This document shows, piece by piece, positions 8,157 to 17,176 of a stretch of 64,000 nucleotides of DNA (position 1 is its first letter; every line of letters starts with the position of its first letter). Made by a program: the position numbers and the translations under genes. The notes beneath the pieces are model-generated. The model was not told the origin of the DNA. It worked only from the letters and a program-made list of their open reading frames with translations, and did not search any database. The stretch is from contig NZ_JAOEAL010000001.1 in NCBI RefSeq assembly GCF_029835735.1, positions 3,224,001 to 3,288,000 of the forward strand, given 5' to 3'. The DNA comes from Shewanella sp. GD04112 (GTDB lineage Bacteria; Pseudomonadota; Gammaproteobacteria; Enterobacterales; Shewanellaceae).

Positions 8157-9443
8157 TTACAGACTTAATCCCCACACCTCGAAGGCATCGCGGCAAAGCT
8201 GCTCACGAAAATCCGGATGGGCGATATTGATCAGCGCCTGCGCCCGCTCGCGCAGGGAGCGGCCACGCAGGTTCGCCGCGCCATACTCGGTCACTATGTA
8301 ATGCACATGGGCACGCGTCGTCACCACCCCTGCGCCGGGCGATAACACAGGAGCAATGCGGGAAATCTTGCCGCCCGAGGCGGTACTTGGCAAGGCAATC
8401 ACTGAGCGGCCGCCTTCGGATAACCCAGCGCCGCGAATAAAGTCCATCTGCCCGCCAACACCCGAATAAATCTTAGTGCCTATCGAATCGGCGCAAACTT
8501 GGCCAGAAAGGTCGACCTGTAATGCCGAGTTAATCGCCATCACATTGGGGTTTTTACGGATAATAGAGGTGTCGTTGACTTGCTCGATATCCATAAAAAT
8601 GACCGCAGGATTATCATCCACATAGTCGTATAACTTCTGGCTACCTAAGGCGAAACCTGTGACCAGTTTTCCGGGGTAAAAACGTTTCTTGCTGTTGTTA
8701 ATTACGCCCTTTTCGACCAGCTGCAAAATCCCGTCGGAAAATAGCTCGGTATGCACGCCTAAGTCTTTGTGCTCGGTCAGGCAAGACAATACAGCATCGG
8801 GAATCGCGCCAATGCCCATCTGCAAACAATCGCCATCACGCACTAATTCGGCCACATTTTTACCTATCGCCAAACTCACTGCATCGCCGGTGGCAAAGGC
8901 ATGGATGGGTAAACTGGCGCTCTGTTCATACACAGCGGCGAAACGGTCGATATGGATAAAACCATCGCCGTGGGTGCGGGGCATTTGCGGGTTAATATGG
9001 GCGATGATTTTACCCGCCACTTGGCAGGCGGCTAAGGTGGCTTCCACCGAAATCCCTAAGGAACACATGCCATGTTTATCGGGCGGCGACACTTGGATAA
9101 TCGCGGTATCGATTTTTTGCTCGCCGCTGCGGAACAATTTAGGCACTTCCGAGAGGAAAATCGGCACATAGTCGGCATCACCACTTTGCAATAATGGCCG
9201 AGTCGGCACCCCGCCGAAGAAACAGCGATGGCGCAAATGCCCCTGTAAACTCGGGTGACTTAAGGACTCGGCGCCTTCGGTATGTAGCTGTAATAAGGTG
9301 AGATTTTCAAGGGTGAGCGCATGTTTTGCCAGCGCATCTAATAAGACTCTGGGGGTCGCCCCCATGGAATGGGTCCACAGGGTTTCGCCACTTTGAATGA
9401 GCGATACCGCTTCAAGGGCACTTTGACACACAATCGCAGGCAT
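8157..9443 (-). CDS. Acetyl-CoA hydrolase/transferase family (4-hydroxybutyrate CoA-transferase-like)
   Basis: 428 residues, full length for class I CoA-transferases of the Cat2/AbfT type, which move CoA between acetyl-CoA and an organic acid. Seen: QMGIGAIPDAV (208-218), then HTELFSDG with the catalytic Glu233 that forms the glutamyl-CoA intermediate, and a C-terminal VHYIVTEYGAANLRGRSLRERA signature. Substrate is not certain; 4-hydroxybutyrate, propionate or acetate/succinate are all possible. It is a single minus-strand gene, not in an evident pathway cluster. Confidence 0.85.
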   Translation of the reverse strand: MPAIVCQSALEAVSLIQSGETLWTHSMGATPRVLLDALAKHALTLENLTLLQLHTEGAESLSHPSLQGHLRHRCFFGGVPTRPLLQSGDADYVPIFLSEVPKLFRSGEQKIDTAIIQVSPPDKHGMCSLGISVEATLAACQVAGKIIAHINPQMPRTHGDGFIHIDRFAAVYEQSASLPIHAFATGDAVSLAIGKNVAELVRDGDCLQMGIGAIPDAVLSCLTEHKDLGVHTELFSDGILQLVEKGVINNSKKRFYPGKLVTGFALGSQKLYDYVDDNPAVIFMDIEQVNDTSIIRKNPNVMAINSALQVDLSGQVCADSIGTKIYSGVGGQMDFIRGAGLSEGGRSVIALPSTASGGKISRIAPVLSPGAGVVTTRAHVHYIVTEYGAANLRGRSLRERAQALINIAHPDFREQLCRDAFEVWGLSL

Positions 9444-9680
9444 ACAGAATTCCTTCGCTTAGCTGATCCCCATTCCTTTGCGCATCTTGTGGTGAAGATA
9501 TGCAACACGCTTTGCATCTCCGCTCCCCCAAGGGATCCGCAAAGCCAATACAACAAAGGAACATTTTATTAGCAGCAGTGTAAGCGAGTTCTAAAGTAAC
9601 TAACATCCATTTCAACGACTTAGTCCGATTCTTTACCAATACTTTGCGTTAAGTCAAAACTCGCGCCCAAAGCGAGAGCC

Positions 9681-10802
9681 TTAATCCAAACGTTTGGAGA
9701 ATCGCAGACTGGCCACCAGCAGGCCTAGGCAGGTAAAGCCAATCATCCACAGCGCATCAAATTGCAAGTCACTCACCTCGGCATCCCTCAACACAATCGC
9801 GCGGGACATGCGCATAAAGTGCGTCGCGGGTAACGCCTCGGCAATCCACTGCGCCGCCACGGGCATGGCCTCGTAGGGGAACATAAAGCCCGACAACAGA
9901 ATCGACGGCAGCAGGATAAACACCGTCATCTGCATCGACTGTAACTGGGTTTTCGCTATGGTCGAAATCACTAGGCCTAAGGTCAAACTGGCGCAGATAA
10001 ACAGCATGGCCGCCAGCGCAATCGAATCCAAGCCACCACGAATCGGCACGGCAAACAGCAAATGTCCAGCGGTAAGAATAATGGCCAGTTGCACAAAGCC
10101 CACTAATACATAAGGCGTTATTTTACCTAGCATTAGCTCGAGCGGTCGCACTGGTGTGGTGATTAAAAACTCCATATTGCCCTGCTCACGCTCGCGCACA
10201 ATCGCGGCCGAGGTAAACATCACCATGGTCATAGTCAAAATCACCCCCAAGAGGCCGGGGACGATATTCACCACAGAACGCTGCTCAGGGTTAAAGTATT
10301 GCACCACCTCAAAACTGGGGGGATTCGATTTGACCGCCCTGCCCGCAATTTCATCCAACGGCATTTGCCTTAAACTGCGAATGGTGGAGGCGACCACGGT
10401 ATCCGAGCCATCCACTAACCATTGACCCACAGGCTCGGCAAAATAGGCCTGCCCCGCAAAGGCGGGATGCCGCACTAAACGCTCGTCGAGATCGGCGCCT
10501 AAATACAACACAGCTTTCACTTCGCCCCGAGTAATGGCTGCATCCGCTTCGGCGGCGCTCAAATAGCGATGTTTAAAATCAACTACTTGAGTCGCTTCTA
10601 CCGCCTTGACCAAGGCGCGGCTATAGGCGGAGTCGCTTAAATTCACTAAACCTGCGGGCAAATGGCGCGCATCGGTATTGATAGCATAACCAAACAACAT
10701 CAACTGCACTAAGGGGATCATCACTATCATGCCGAAGGTCATGCGATCCCGCGATAACTGCCTGAGTTCTTTGACCACCACGGCCCAAATTCTACGTAGC
10801 AT
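9681..10802 (-). CDS. ABC-2 type export permease (YbhR/YhhJ-like)
   Basis: 373 residues: one N-terminal membrane segment, a large periplasmic domain (about 45-170), then five C-terminal hydrophobic segments starting near NIVPGLLGVILTMTMVMFTSAAIVREREQGNMEFLITTPVRP. That EREQG-EFLITTP turn is the ABC-2 coupling helix region. It forms the pore of an exporter with the ATPase and HlyD genes upstream; the start codon overlaps the ATPase gene by 11 bp. Only one permease gene is present, whereas E. coli ybhGFSR has two. Substrate unknown, probably hydrophobic drugs. Confidence 0.9.
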   Translation of the reverse strand: MLRRIWAVVVKELRQLSRDRMTFGMIVMIPLVQLMLFGYAINTDARHLPAGLVNLSDSAYSRALVKAVEATQVVDFKHRYLSAAEADAAITRGEVKAVLYLGADLDERLVRHPAFAGQAYFAEPVGQWLVDGSDTVVASTIRSLRQMPLDEIAGRAVKSNPPSFEVVQYFNPEQRSVVNIVPGLLGVILTMTMVMFTSAAIVREREQGNMEFLITTPVRPLELMLGKITPYVLVGFVQLAIILTAGHLLFAVPIRGGLDSIALAAMLFICASLTLGLVISTIAKTQLQSMQMTVFILLPSILLSGFMFPYEAMPVAAQWIAEALPATHFMRMSRAIVLRDAEVSDLQFDALWMIGFTCLGLLVASLRFSKRLD

Positions 10803-11832
10803 CTTGAGCCTCCACTGTCGTGGCCTGAATGCCGTTTGGCGGCGTTAGCTGGGCACGCCCTCCCGTGCAGGTGACAAACACATCCTCAAGGCTTGGGCGC
10901 ACTTCGGTCAGTGCTCGCCCCGCAACCCTTGGGCTTAACCAAGCCAGCGGATCTGCAATCGAACTTTGCACTAATACCCGTAAACGACTGCCAATCTGCG
11001 CCGCCGATAACACGTTGGCGTCGCTGATAAGTGACTGTTTAAGCTTGCGTAAATCCTCACCCGACACTTCAACGACCCGCGCGCCCATGGCCGCCATGAG
11101 TTGTTGCGGCGAGCCGTCGGCGCGTTTTATCCCGCGCTCTAAAATCGCCAGACCATGGCAACGCTCGGCCTCATCCATATAGTGGGTCGAGACTAAAATC
11201 GTGGTGCCTTGGGCGCAGAGATCGAACAGCCGTTCCCAAAACTCGCGGCGATTTTCAGGGTCGACCGCCGATGTCGGCTCATCGAGAAATAACAGCTCGG
11301 GGTGATGCAAGGTCGCGGCGGCCAAGGCTAAACGCTGCTTTTGCCCACCACTCATGGAACCCGCCATTTGCTTCTCGCGCCCCGCCAAATCGTAAAGGCT
11401 TAATAGCTCGGCCAAACGCGCCTTGGTTTGGCGGCGATTTAGCCCATAAATTTGCGCCACAAACTCGAGGTTTTCCCGCACCGACAGGTTGTCGTAGAGG
11501 GAGAATTTTTGCGTCATATAGCCAATGCGGCGGCGCAGTTTTTCCTCGGCGCCGGGCAAGGTTTCCCCCAGTACCCGAATATCCCCCGAGGTTGGACTCA
11601 GCAGCCCAGTCAACATCCGAATGGAGGTCGATTTGCCGCAACCATTGGGGCCTAAAAAACCATAAATCGTGCCCTTAGGGATAGCTAAATCGAGATTTTC
11701 GACCGCATTGATGCCGCCAAAGGCACGGGTCATACCACGGGTTTCGATAGCAAACTCAGAAGCCGCGCTTGATATTTCTGCCGCTGATGTCCCAGCGACG
11801 GATCCCCCTGCGCAAGCCTGTTGAGCACTCAT
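10792..11832 (-). CDS. ABC exporter ATPase (YbhF-like, single nucleotide-binding domain)
   Basis: 346 residues. Walker A GPNGCGKST (61-69), signature SGGQKQR (161-167), Walker B LLFLDEP (180-186) and the H-loop STHYMDEAERC are all intact. The first 28 residues are Ser/Ala-rich and of low complexity. The C-terminal 100 residues are the extra domain usual in ABC-2 drug exporters. It has one ATPase domain, whereas E. coli YbhF has two fused. It overlaps the HlyD gene by 4 bp and the permease gene by 11 bp, implying translational coupling. Confidence 0.92.
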   Translation of the reverse strand: MSAQQACAGGSVAGTSAAEISSAASEFAIETRGMTRAFGGINAVENLDLAIPKGTIYGFLGPNGCGKSTSIRMLTGLLSPTSGDIRVLGETLPGAEEKLRRRIGYMTQKFSLYDNLSVRENLEFVAQIYGLNRRQTKARLAELLSLYDLAGREKQMAGSMSGGQKQRLALAAATLHHPELLFLDEPTSAVDPENRREFWERLFDLCAQGTTILVSTHYMDEAERCHGLAILERGIKRADGSPQQLMAAMGARVVEVSGEDLRKLKQSLISDANVLSAAQIGSRLRVLVQSSIADPLAWLSPRVAGRALTEVRPSLEDVFVTCTGGRAQLTPPNGIQATTVEAQDAT

Positions 11833-12845
11833 GGCAGCAGTACCTCAAGGGCCATTCCCGTGGGTAAATCCTCTCCCTCTGGCGCAATATCAATATCGGT
11901 GAGATACATCAGTCTCGCCCTATCACGCTCATTTAACGCATAAAAAGGAGTGTAAGCCGGTTGACTGCGAATATTACGCACAGTGCCTGCAATAGGCTGG
12001 GTGCGGCCATCGACAAGGATCTTCACTTGGCTCCCCGCCTTAACCCTATCGAGCCAAGTTGCTGGCAGATATACCCGCACATAGGGATGTTCAATTGCTA
12101 ATAAACCAATGAGTTGACTACCTGCGGCCACCCTGTCGCCCACCCGCCAAGGCAAGGTATCCACCACTGCGGGTTTCGCCGCTACGAGGCTTAAATCCTT
12201 GAGGGCTTTTTGCTCCTGCGCCACGCCAGCCATGGCCGCCTCGACTGCGGCTCTGGCTTGCTCGAGTTGCTCACTACGGGTGCCGTTTTGCAGCAGTCTA
12301 AGGCTCTGCTCGGCTTCGGCCTGCTTGGCAAGGCTGGTATCACGCGCCGCGCGCGCCGCATCTAAGTCCGCTTGGCTGAGCACTTTAGTCTTAAATAACT
12401 GTTGCGTACGCTCAAAATTTTGCCGCGCCTCTTTCACGCTGGCATTGGCGCCATCGAGGGCCGCGCGGGCTTTATCTATGTCTTCCGAGCGAGCCCCCGT
12501 CACGGCTTCTTCCAGCTTGGCCTGCGCCTGTTTAAGCTCGGCCTGACGCTGGCCAAGGCGCGCCTGAGCGGCTGTGCTGTCCAGCTCGAGTAACACTTCC
12601 CCCGCCTGCACTTGCTGGCCTTCGACCACATTAATCCGATTAATCAGCTCCCCCACGGGGGCGGTGAGGGTTAACCTGTCGCGCTCGACTGTGCCCAGCA
12701 CGCGGGGCGATTCATCGCCGCAGGCCGTCAATTGCAGCAACAATGCCGCGCCCAAAAGATTCGCCAACATCTTGCCCCATCTTTGAGGGGAAAGTCGCCG
12801 CGCCATAACCGACATCACTGTTAACCTATTGGTTAAAATCATCAT
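11829..12845 (-). CDS. HlyD/MFP-family membrane fusion lipoprotein
   Basis: 338 residues. An N-terminal hydrophobic stretch ends in lipobox LTAC (Cys42), so this adaptor is probably a lipoprotein on the periplasmic face of the inner membrane. The two half-lipoyl parts (INRINVVEGQQVQAGEVLLELDS and LSLVAAKPAVVDTLPWRVGDRVAAGSQL) flank a long alpha-hairpin of Ala/Glu/Gln/Arg-rich heptads (about 90-220). It links the ABC exporter to an outer-membrane channel, which is not encoded here. It overlaps both neighbours by 4 bp. Confidence 0.9.
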   Translation of the reverse strand: MMILTNRLTVMSVMARRLSPQRWGKMLANLLGAALLLQLTACGDESPRVLGTVERDRLTLTAPVGELINRINVVEGQQVQAGEVLLELDSTAAQARLGQRQAELKQAQAKLEEAVTGARSEDIDKARAALDGANASVKEARQNFERTQQLFKTKVLSQADLDAARAARDTSLAKQAEAEQSLRLLQNGTRSEQLEQARAAVEAAMAGVAQEQKALKDLSLVAAKPAVVDTLPWRVGDRVAAGSQLIGLLAIEHPYVRVYLPATWLDRVKAGSQVKILVDGRTQPIAGTVRNIRSQPAYTPFYALNERDRARLMYLTDIDIAPEGEDLPTGMALEVLLP

Positions 12846-13540
12846 TCACTCCTAGGTTCACGTAATACACCCTGGGTAAACACCTGCATATTGTGCAATG
12901 CTAAGCGTTGTAAATCCGCAGCATTGGCACTAAACAGGCCAAACTGACGCATTAAAACCGGGGGCGCGATCAGCGGAAACACCATCAAACTGATAAAACT
13001 CAGGCGCACTAAATTGGGGTCGAGCCCTTCTTTGAGTAATCCCGCATTCACTAATGCCGACTCGACCCATTGGCGCGAGAGGGACAGAATTTGCTCAAAC
13101 ACCGACAACATAATTCGATAGGCCTCGGTGCCATCGCCTTCCTGCAACACACGAACTATTAATCGGGGTAATCCGGGATTAGGTGCCATCACCCGATAAT
13201 AGGTTTGCATCAGTTCACCTATATCATTGGGTGCTTGAGCGCTGGAAATTTCACGCAAACGCCCAATCACAGGCTCGAGGGTTTCCCGTACCATCTGCTC
13301 GAATAAGCCAGCTTTAGAGCCAAAATAATAGCGGATAAGCGCCGCATCCACTTCGGCTTCACGGGCAATTTCACGGGTAGAAACAGTGGGATAACTGCGT
13401 TCACTAAAGAGCGTCACCGCGGCGGCGATCAGCCGTTGACGCGCATCAGAGTTGCCTTTCGGGCGACCCGCAGTCATGGACTGCCCAGGTTGGGCGGCAA
13501 AGGGAACCACACCTCTTGGTCGACGGGGAATAAGCGACAT
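12842..13540 (-). CDS. TetR/AcrR family regulator (CecR/YbiH-like)
   Basis: 232 residues. The N-terminal TetR HTH is clear: RLIAAAVTLFSERSYPTVSTREIAREAEVDAALIRYYFGSKAGLFEQMV (about 36-85). The C-terminal ligand domain resembles the CecR type. It heads the operon with the HlyD, ATPase and permease genes, overlapping the next gene by 4 bp, so it most likely represses its own exporter. A palindrome 17 bp upstream of the start is a candidate operator. An SD (TGGAG) precedes the ATG. Confidence 0.92.
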   Translation of the reverse strand: MSLIPRRPRGVVPFAAQPGQSMTAGRPKGNSDARQRLIAAAVTLFSERSYPTVSTREIAREAEVDAALIRYYFGSKAGLFEQMVRETLEPVIGRLREISSAQAPNDIGELMQTYYRVMAPNPGLPRLIVRVLQEGDGTEAYRIMLSVFEQILSLSRQWVESALVNAGLLKEGLDPNLVRLSFISLMVFPLIAPPVLMRQFGLFSANAADLQRLALHNMQVFTQGVLREPRSE

Positions 13541-13556
13541 AAGCCACTCCAGCAGA

Positions 13557-13574
13557 ATTCATCTACTGATGAAT
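13557..13574 (-). promoter_or_regulatory. Candidate operator for the TetR regulator
   Basis: ATTCATC-TACT-GATGAAT, a perfect 7-bp-arm palindrome with a 4-bp spacer, 17 bp before the regulator start codon and directly downstream of a TATATT that could be the -10. Position and symmetry fit autorepression. Confidence 0.5.
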
Positions 13575-13604
13575 ATACTGAAAAGCTGCTGGAAAAGGCA
13601 GCAG

Positions 13605-13641
13605 TTAAATTCCTCATTTTGATTAAAATTGAGGAATTTAA
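13605..13641 (-). terminator. AT-rich inverted repeat between the unknown gene and tetR
   Basis: Arms TTAAATTCCTCA and TGAGGAATTTAA are perfect 12-mers; the 13-nt interior can extend pairing with TTTT/AAAA. It lies 75 bp past the stop of the minus-strand gene at 13716-14084, so it may be its terminator. A second operator of the TetR unit is the alternative. Confidence 0.45.
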
Positions 13642-13715
13642 CCTAAAAGGCTTAAGCCTAAGATATCAGACGGTTAAAACCAATTTTAAGGCTGATATTT
13701 AGCTTTAATGAAATC

Positions 13716-14084
13716 CTAAGTCCCTTTAACGATGGCGCTTAAACGTGCGATAAATTGCTGCACAGCTTCAAGGGTATCGAAACTAAACGCCAATCCGTAG
13801 TGGGTTTCGTTAAGGCTTTTATGTAAGCGCTTAGGAAAACGCGTCATTTCCGCATTATGGTAATAGTCATACTTGGCATGTACGCCCGCTAAGGTGGCTA
13901 ACTCGCTGGAAAATACCTCAAAGGCCGGGCGAATAATCAGCTGCGCGGTTTTGCCCTCCATATGCAGATAAAAAGCTTCCTTGGTTTCCGGCAACATATA
14001 TTCGGTAATGCTCTTCACCGAAAAATTGCTGCGACAATGCAACTCGGTTAAACAGCGGCTCATTTCCTGTTGTGTAATAGCCAA
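13716..14084 (-). CDS. Hypothetical cytosolic protein
   Basis: 122 residues, no signal or membrane segment. It looks like a small alpha/beta protein (helix, ITEYMLPETKEAFYLHMEGKTAQLIIRP strands, then ETHYGLAFSFDTLEAVQQFIARLSAIV). I do not recognise the family. AGGAGG lies about 7 nt upstream of the ATG (CCTCCT on the plus strand just after 14084). It is followed by an AT-rich inverted repeat and then by the exporter operon, with no functional link evident. Confidence 0.7.
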   Translation of the reverse strand: MAITQQEMSRCLTELHCRSNFSVKSITEYMLPETKEAFYLHMEGKTAQLIIRPAFEVFSSELATLAGVHAKYDYYHNAEMTRFPKRLHKSLNETHYGLAFSFDTLEAVQQFIARLSAIVKGT

Positions 14085-14562
14085 AAGCGCCTCCTAAAAG
14101 TGTAAACATCTTGATATACAGAACAATAAACTGATTAGCCTATCAGTGTTAATAAAAATAATTTCCCACAGCTTTAGGCAAATTTAAACAGCTTAATACG
14201 CCATGCGTTTTATTAGCGTTTACTGATCAAGTAATTAGCGTGTCCATCCACCCTATTAAAACACAGTCAAAAGATTGTCGCTATGTCATTAAATTGTATA
14301 GTGAATTTTTGCTTGCCAGCAGAAAATGTTGCGACTAGGTTAATAACCCAGAGTGGAAGTCGGGCCAGTTTAGCCCCGATGCTAAAGCCAAAGCGGTGAT
14401 GTGTTTTAGGCTTCCATTCCCAAGGTTTCGCCGTATTGATTTAAACCTGACAAACGCTTGCCATGCCGAACGCTGCGACTTAACGCCATTCACCCGACAC
14501 TCAATGGCCGTTAGCAATGGACTGCAAGGCCGTGCTCAATCACTAAAAGATGAGAAACACCC
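14085..14562. other. Intergenic region upstream of the lipase gene
   Basis: 478 bases between divergent genes. The half next to the minus-strand gene is AT-rich; the half next to the lipase gene is more GC-rich. I see no RNA gene, strong palindrome or repeat; a 60-codon minus-strand frame at 14335-14517 has no protein character. AAAGATGAGAAA precedes the lipase ATG, giving a weak SD. Confidence 0.4.
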
Positions 14563-15420
14563 ATGAAGATAAAAAACACCTTAATGCTCTTGGGTCTGTT
14601 AGCTGTCAGCCCCGCGGTATTTGCTGCAACGGGTATCGCCTTTGTCCACGGAACTGGGCATCAAACCAATGCGTTAGCCGACTATTGGACATCGGAGTTT
14701 GTTAACTCGGTGCGCCAAGGGATCCCCGTCCCCAATAATTACACTGTCATCAACTGTGACTTCGACCAATATATGTGGGAAGAAACGGCCGCAGGCTGCC
14801 TTGCCACTCAGCTTAATAGCTTTATTCAAGCGAAAAATATTGATGATTTAATCCTGCTCACCCACTCCAATGGCGGCAATGTGGTGCGCTGGATTTTATC
14901 CAACCCCACCTGGGACAGCCGTTATCCTGCGGTGATCAACGCCACCTCCAGAGTCATCGCCCTTGCGCCATCGAGTGGCGGCACGCCGCTGGCCGATGCG
15001 GTCAATCAGGGCAATGTGTTCGAAACCAGCCTAGGTTGGCTCTTAGGCTATGGCAGCAATGCGGTCAAACAACAGCAAGTCGGCTGGATGGCAAACTACA
15101 ACAACACCTTGCTCTATGGCACAGCTGGTCGCCCGAGTTTAGGTAAACCCTTCGAGGTGGTTGTCGGCTCGGATGTGGATTCCGCCATTTGGGACAGCGA
15201 CAGCTACTGCGCTGGCTATCAATATCAGGTCGCCCTCGAAACCACCCAAAACTGGCTCGATAGCTGCTCCGACGGCTTCTTAAATTGCAGCTCCCAAAAA
15301 GCCGCAGGCACAGTCTGGTTTACCGATAAACAAAAGACCCGAGGCCAAGAACCGCTAAGCCATCAGCAGAGTCGCCGTGCCTGTTTTAACTTAGACACGC
15401 TGATCCGCAACCATATTTAA
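14563..15420 (+). CDS. Secreted lipase-like alpha/beta hydrolase
   Basis: 285 residues with a Sec signal (1-21, ending VFA). The mature protein opens with a beta strand and oxyanion loop, IAFVHGTGH (25-33), and has the nucleophile elbow THSNGG with Ser102, a Ser in a lipase-type G/T-x-S-x-G setting. The segment ALAPSSGGTPLADAV resembles class I lipases and PGAP1-like esterases. Six or more cysteines in the C-terminal half suggest disulfides. The next gene starts 10 bp after the stop and encodes a lipoprotein, possibly a partner or foldase-like factor. Lipid or ester substrate unknown. Confidence 0.8.
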   Translation: MKIKNTLMLLGLLAVSPAVFAATGIAFVHGTGHQTNALADYWTSEFVNSVRQGIPVPNNYTVINCDFDQYMWEETAAGCLATQLNSFIQAKNIDDLILLTHSNGGNVVRWILSNPTWDSRYPAVINATSRVIALAPSSGGTPLADAVNQGNVFETSLGWLLGYGSNAVKQQQVGWMANYNNTLLYGTAGRPSLGKPFEVVVGSDVDSAIWDSDSYCAGYQYQVALETTQNWLDSCSDGFLNCSSQKAAGTVWFTDKQKTRGQEPLSHQQSRRACFNLDTLIRNHI

Positions 15421-15430
15421 GGAGCTAACT

Positions 15431-16759
15431 ATGCAACCATTGACACTCCGCACCTTAAGCAAAGCGGTCAGCTTGGTCATCTTCGCTGGCCTGCTCGGTG
15501 CCTGTCAGGATGAATCGACCACGCCTGAGCCACAAAAAGAAACCAGCCCAATGTATGCCAAGGGCTTAACCTTATCAGCGCCAACGGATAGCGATCTTGT
15601 CGATATCAATATCGCCGCGCCAACCCTCGCGCCGATTAACACCAGTACCGATTATGTCAGCTTTATCACCCCGCTCTACGGCGAATACCAAGCCAGTCAG
15701 CCCGTGCTTGAGCAGGCAAGCCAGAGTGATGAGTATTGGCTTAATGTCACCGGCGCCGAGCTGAATGCCGGCGTGCAACTCAACTTAAGCCAAGCGGGTA
15801 GCTTAGTGCGGATTGCGCCCCGCGGCGATGTCAGCACAGGCGCCTTAATGCATGCCGATGCCGTTGCCCCCGAGCGAGTGCAAATTCAGCGGATAGGCCA
15901 CACGCCGCAGGGGAAAAACGCCAGCCCGCAAGCAACGGAATCTTTGGTTAAGTCGCTGGTAAGCGCCGAAGCCTTAGCCAGTGCGGGACTCGCCGATGAC
16001 TCCAGCGCACTGCAAATGTCTGAAAAGGCCACGGCCGGAGAATATCGCCTACAAGTCAGCCAGCCCTTGGTCGCTAAGGCCAACTATCTGGTCAACGTGA
16101 AGGAAAAAGGCTCGCCCTATCAACTGAGCATCAAGGCACCCAGCGCGATTGCGGCCGATGCCCAAGCGGTTGGGGTAAAACTCGCCTTAAGCCAAAGCGA
16201 TAATCAATTTGCGCCTCAGGCCAAACTCAAACAAGCCGATGGCACAGAGCAAGCGCTGGCAATGGTGAAACAGGGGGATGAATGGCAGGCTTTAGTGCCC
16301 GCAGACTTGCCCCTTGCCAGCAGCAATGCGGGGCTGAGTGAAATCGAAGTCACAGTCCAGACTCAGGTCGATGGCCGCCCAGTGCAGCGTACGGTGAAAA
16401 CCGCCTTTAAGTCCTATGTGAATTCGGCCAGCATCAAGCCCGAAGTATTGACCGTTTGGGACAAAGGCGTGCCGAATCAAGTCAACTTTGAGCTAAATGT
16501 CGCCGAGGCGGGACGCTTTGGTTTGAGTGGCGTGCTCACGGGCACCAGTACCGAAGGCCAAAAAGTGGCGATTATGCGCACCCAAGCGGCGACTTGGTTA
16601 ACGCCCGAATCCCCCAAACTCAAGCTGATGTTTGACCCAACACTTATCCAAGCCTCGGGTCTGCAACCGCCCTTTGAACTCAACGAGCTTGAGCTGCAAG
16701 ACCAAGGGCAAATGGCGCGGTTAAGTTTTCAGGCCAACGCACTGGTACTTAGCCGCTAA
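15431..16759 (+). CDS. Lipoprotein of possible DUF4785 type, partner of the hydrolase
   Basis: 442 residues. Signal peptide with lipobox LGAC (Cys25). After an acidic linker the protein is beta-rich with repeated Ig-like character, for example GEYRLQVSQPLVAKANYLVNV and SEIEVTVQTQVDGRPVQRTVKTAF. It resembles DUF4785-type proteins as I recall them, but the match is not firm. It is cotranscribed with the lipase-like gene (10 bp gap, AAGGAG SD) and is followed by a strong terminator, so the two form a closed unit. It may stabilise or present the hydrolase; this is inference. Confidence 0.6.
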   Translation: MQPLTLRTLSKAVSLVIFAGLLGACQDESTTPEPQKETSPMYAKGLTLSAPTDSDLVDINIAAPTLAPINTSTDYVSFITPLYGEYQASQPVLEQASQSDEYWLNVTGAELNAGVQLNLSQAGSLVRIAPRGDVSTGALMHADAVAPERVQIQRIGHTPQGKNASPQATESLVKSLVSAEALASAGLADDSSALQMSEKATAGEYRLQVSQPLVAKANYLVNVKEKGSPYQLSIKAPSAIAADAQAVGVKLALSQSDNQFAPQAKLKQADGTEQALAMVKQGDEWQALVPADLPLASSNAGLSEIEVTVQTQVDGRPVQRTVKTAFKSYVNSASIKPEVLTVWDKGVPNQVNFELNVAEAGRFGLSGVLTGTSTEGQKVAIMRTQAATWLTPESPKLKLMFDPTLIQASGLQPPFELNELELQDQGQMARLSFQANALVLSR

Positions 16760-16819
16760 CGACTGTGTTTAGCCGCTAATTCACTTTTCATTTTTCACTT
16801 CTCCCTTCCCAACCGTTTT

Positions 16820-16845
16820 GAGTGCCCACCCGGGCACTCTTTTTT
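16820..16845 (+). terminator. Rho-independent terminator of the lipase/lipoprotein operon
   Basis: AGTGCCC-ACC-GGGCACT type stem followed by T6. Confidence 0.9.
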
Positions 16846-16968
16846 AGCTTGATGCAATCAGCCTCAGTTAAAGCCAGACAGAAAAGCACAAGACAAATTC
16901 CTAACAAAGGTTTCCAAAATGCCGCATGAGATCACAAATGAGTGATAAAGCAGGTGCCTCAGGACGCA

Positions 16969-16989
16969 ATATCGTCACAATGACGATAT
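16969..16989 (+). promoter_or_regulatory. Perfect palindrome upstream of the STAND regulator gene
   Basis: ATATCGTCA-CAA-TGACGATAT: 9-bp arms, 3-bp spacer. It lies 188 bp before the ATG at 17177 and after the previous terminator, so it belongs to this gene's control region. Further TGTCA/TGACGTCA elements follow between 17048 and 17090. Candidate operator, perhaps for the gene's own winged-helix domain. Confidence 0.4.
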
Positions 16990-17176
16990 AAAATTTACAT
17001 TGATTACCGAAGGTTATTCCTTTTAAATAACAAAGTGTCTAGGCATAATGTCAATGTTTTGACGTCATGCAAATTGATGACACTCAATGTTCAATACGCG
17101 CTACCTATAAAAATAACAATGGCTAATGGCACCGCGATTCCCCCGCCTTAGTCGATGCTCAAGCAATGGAAATCCT

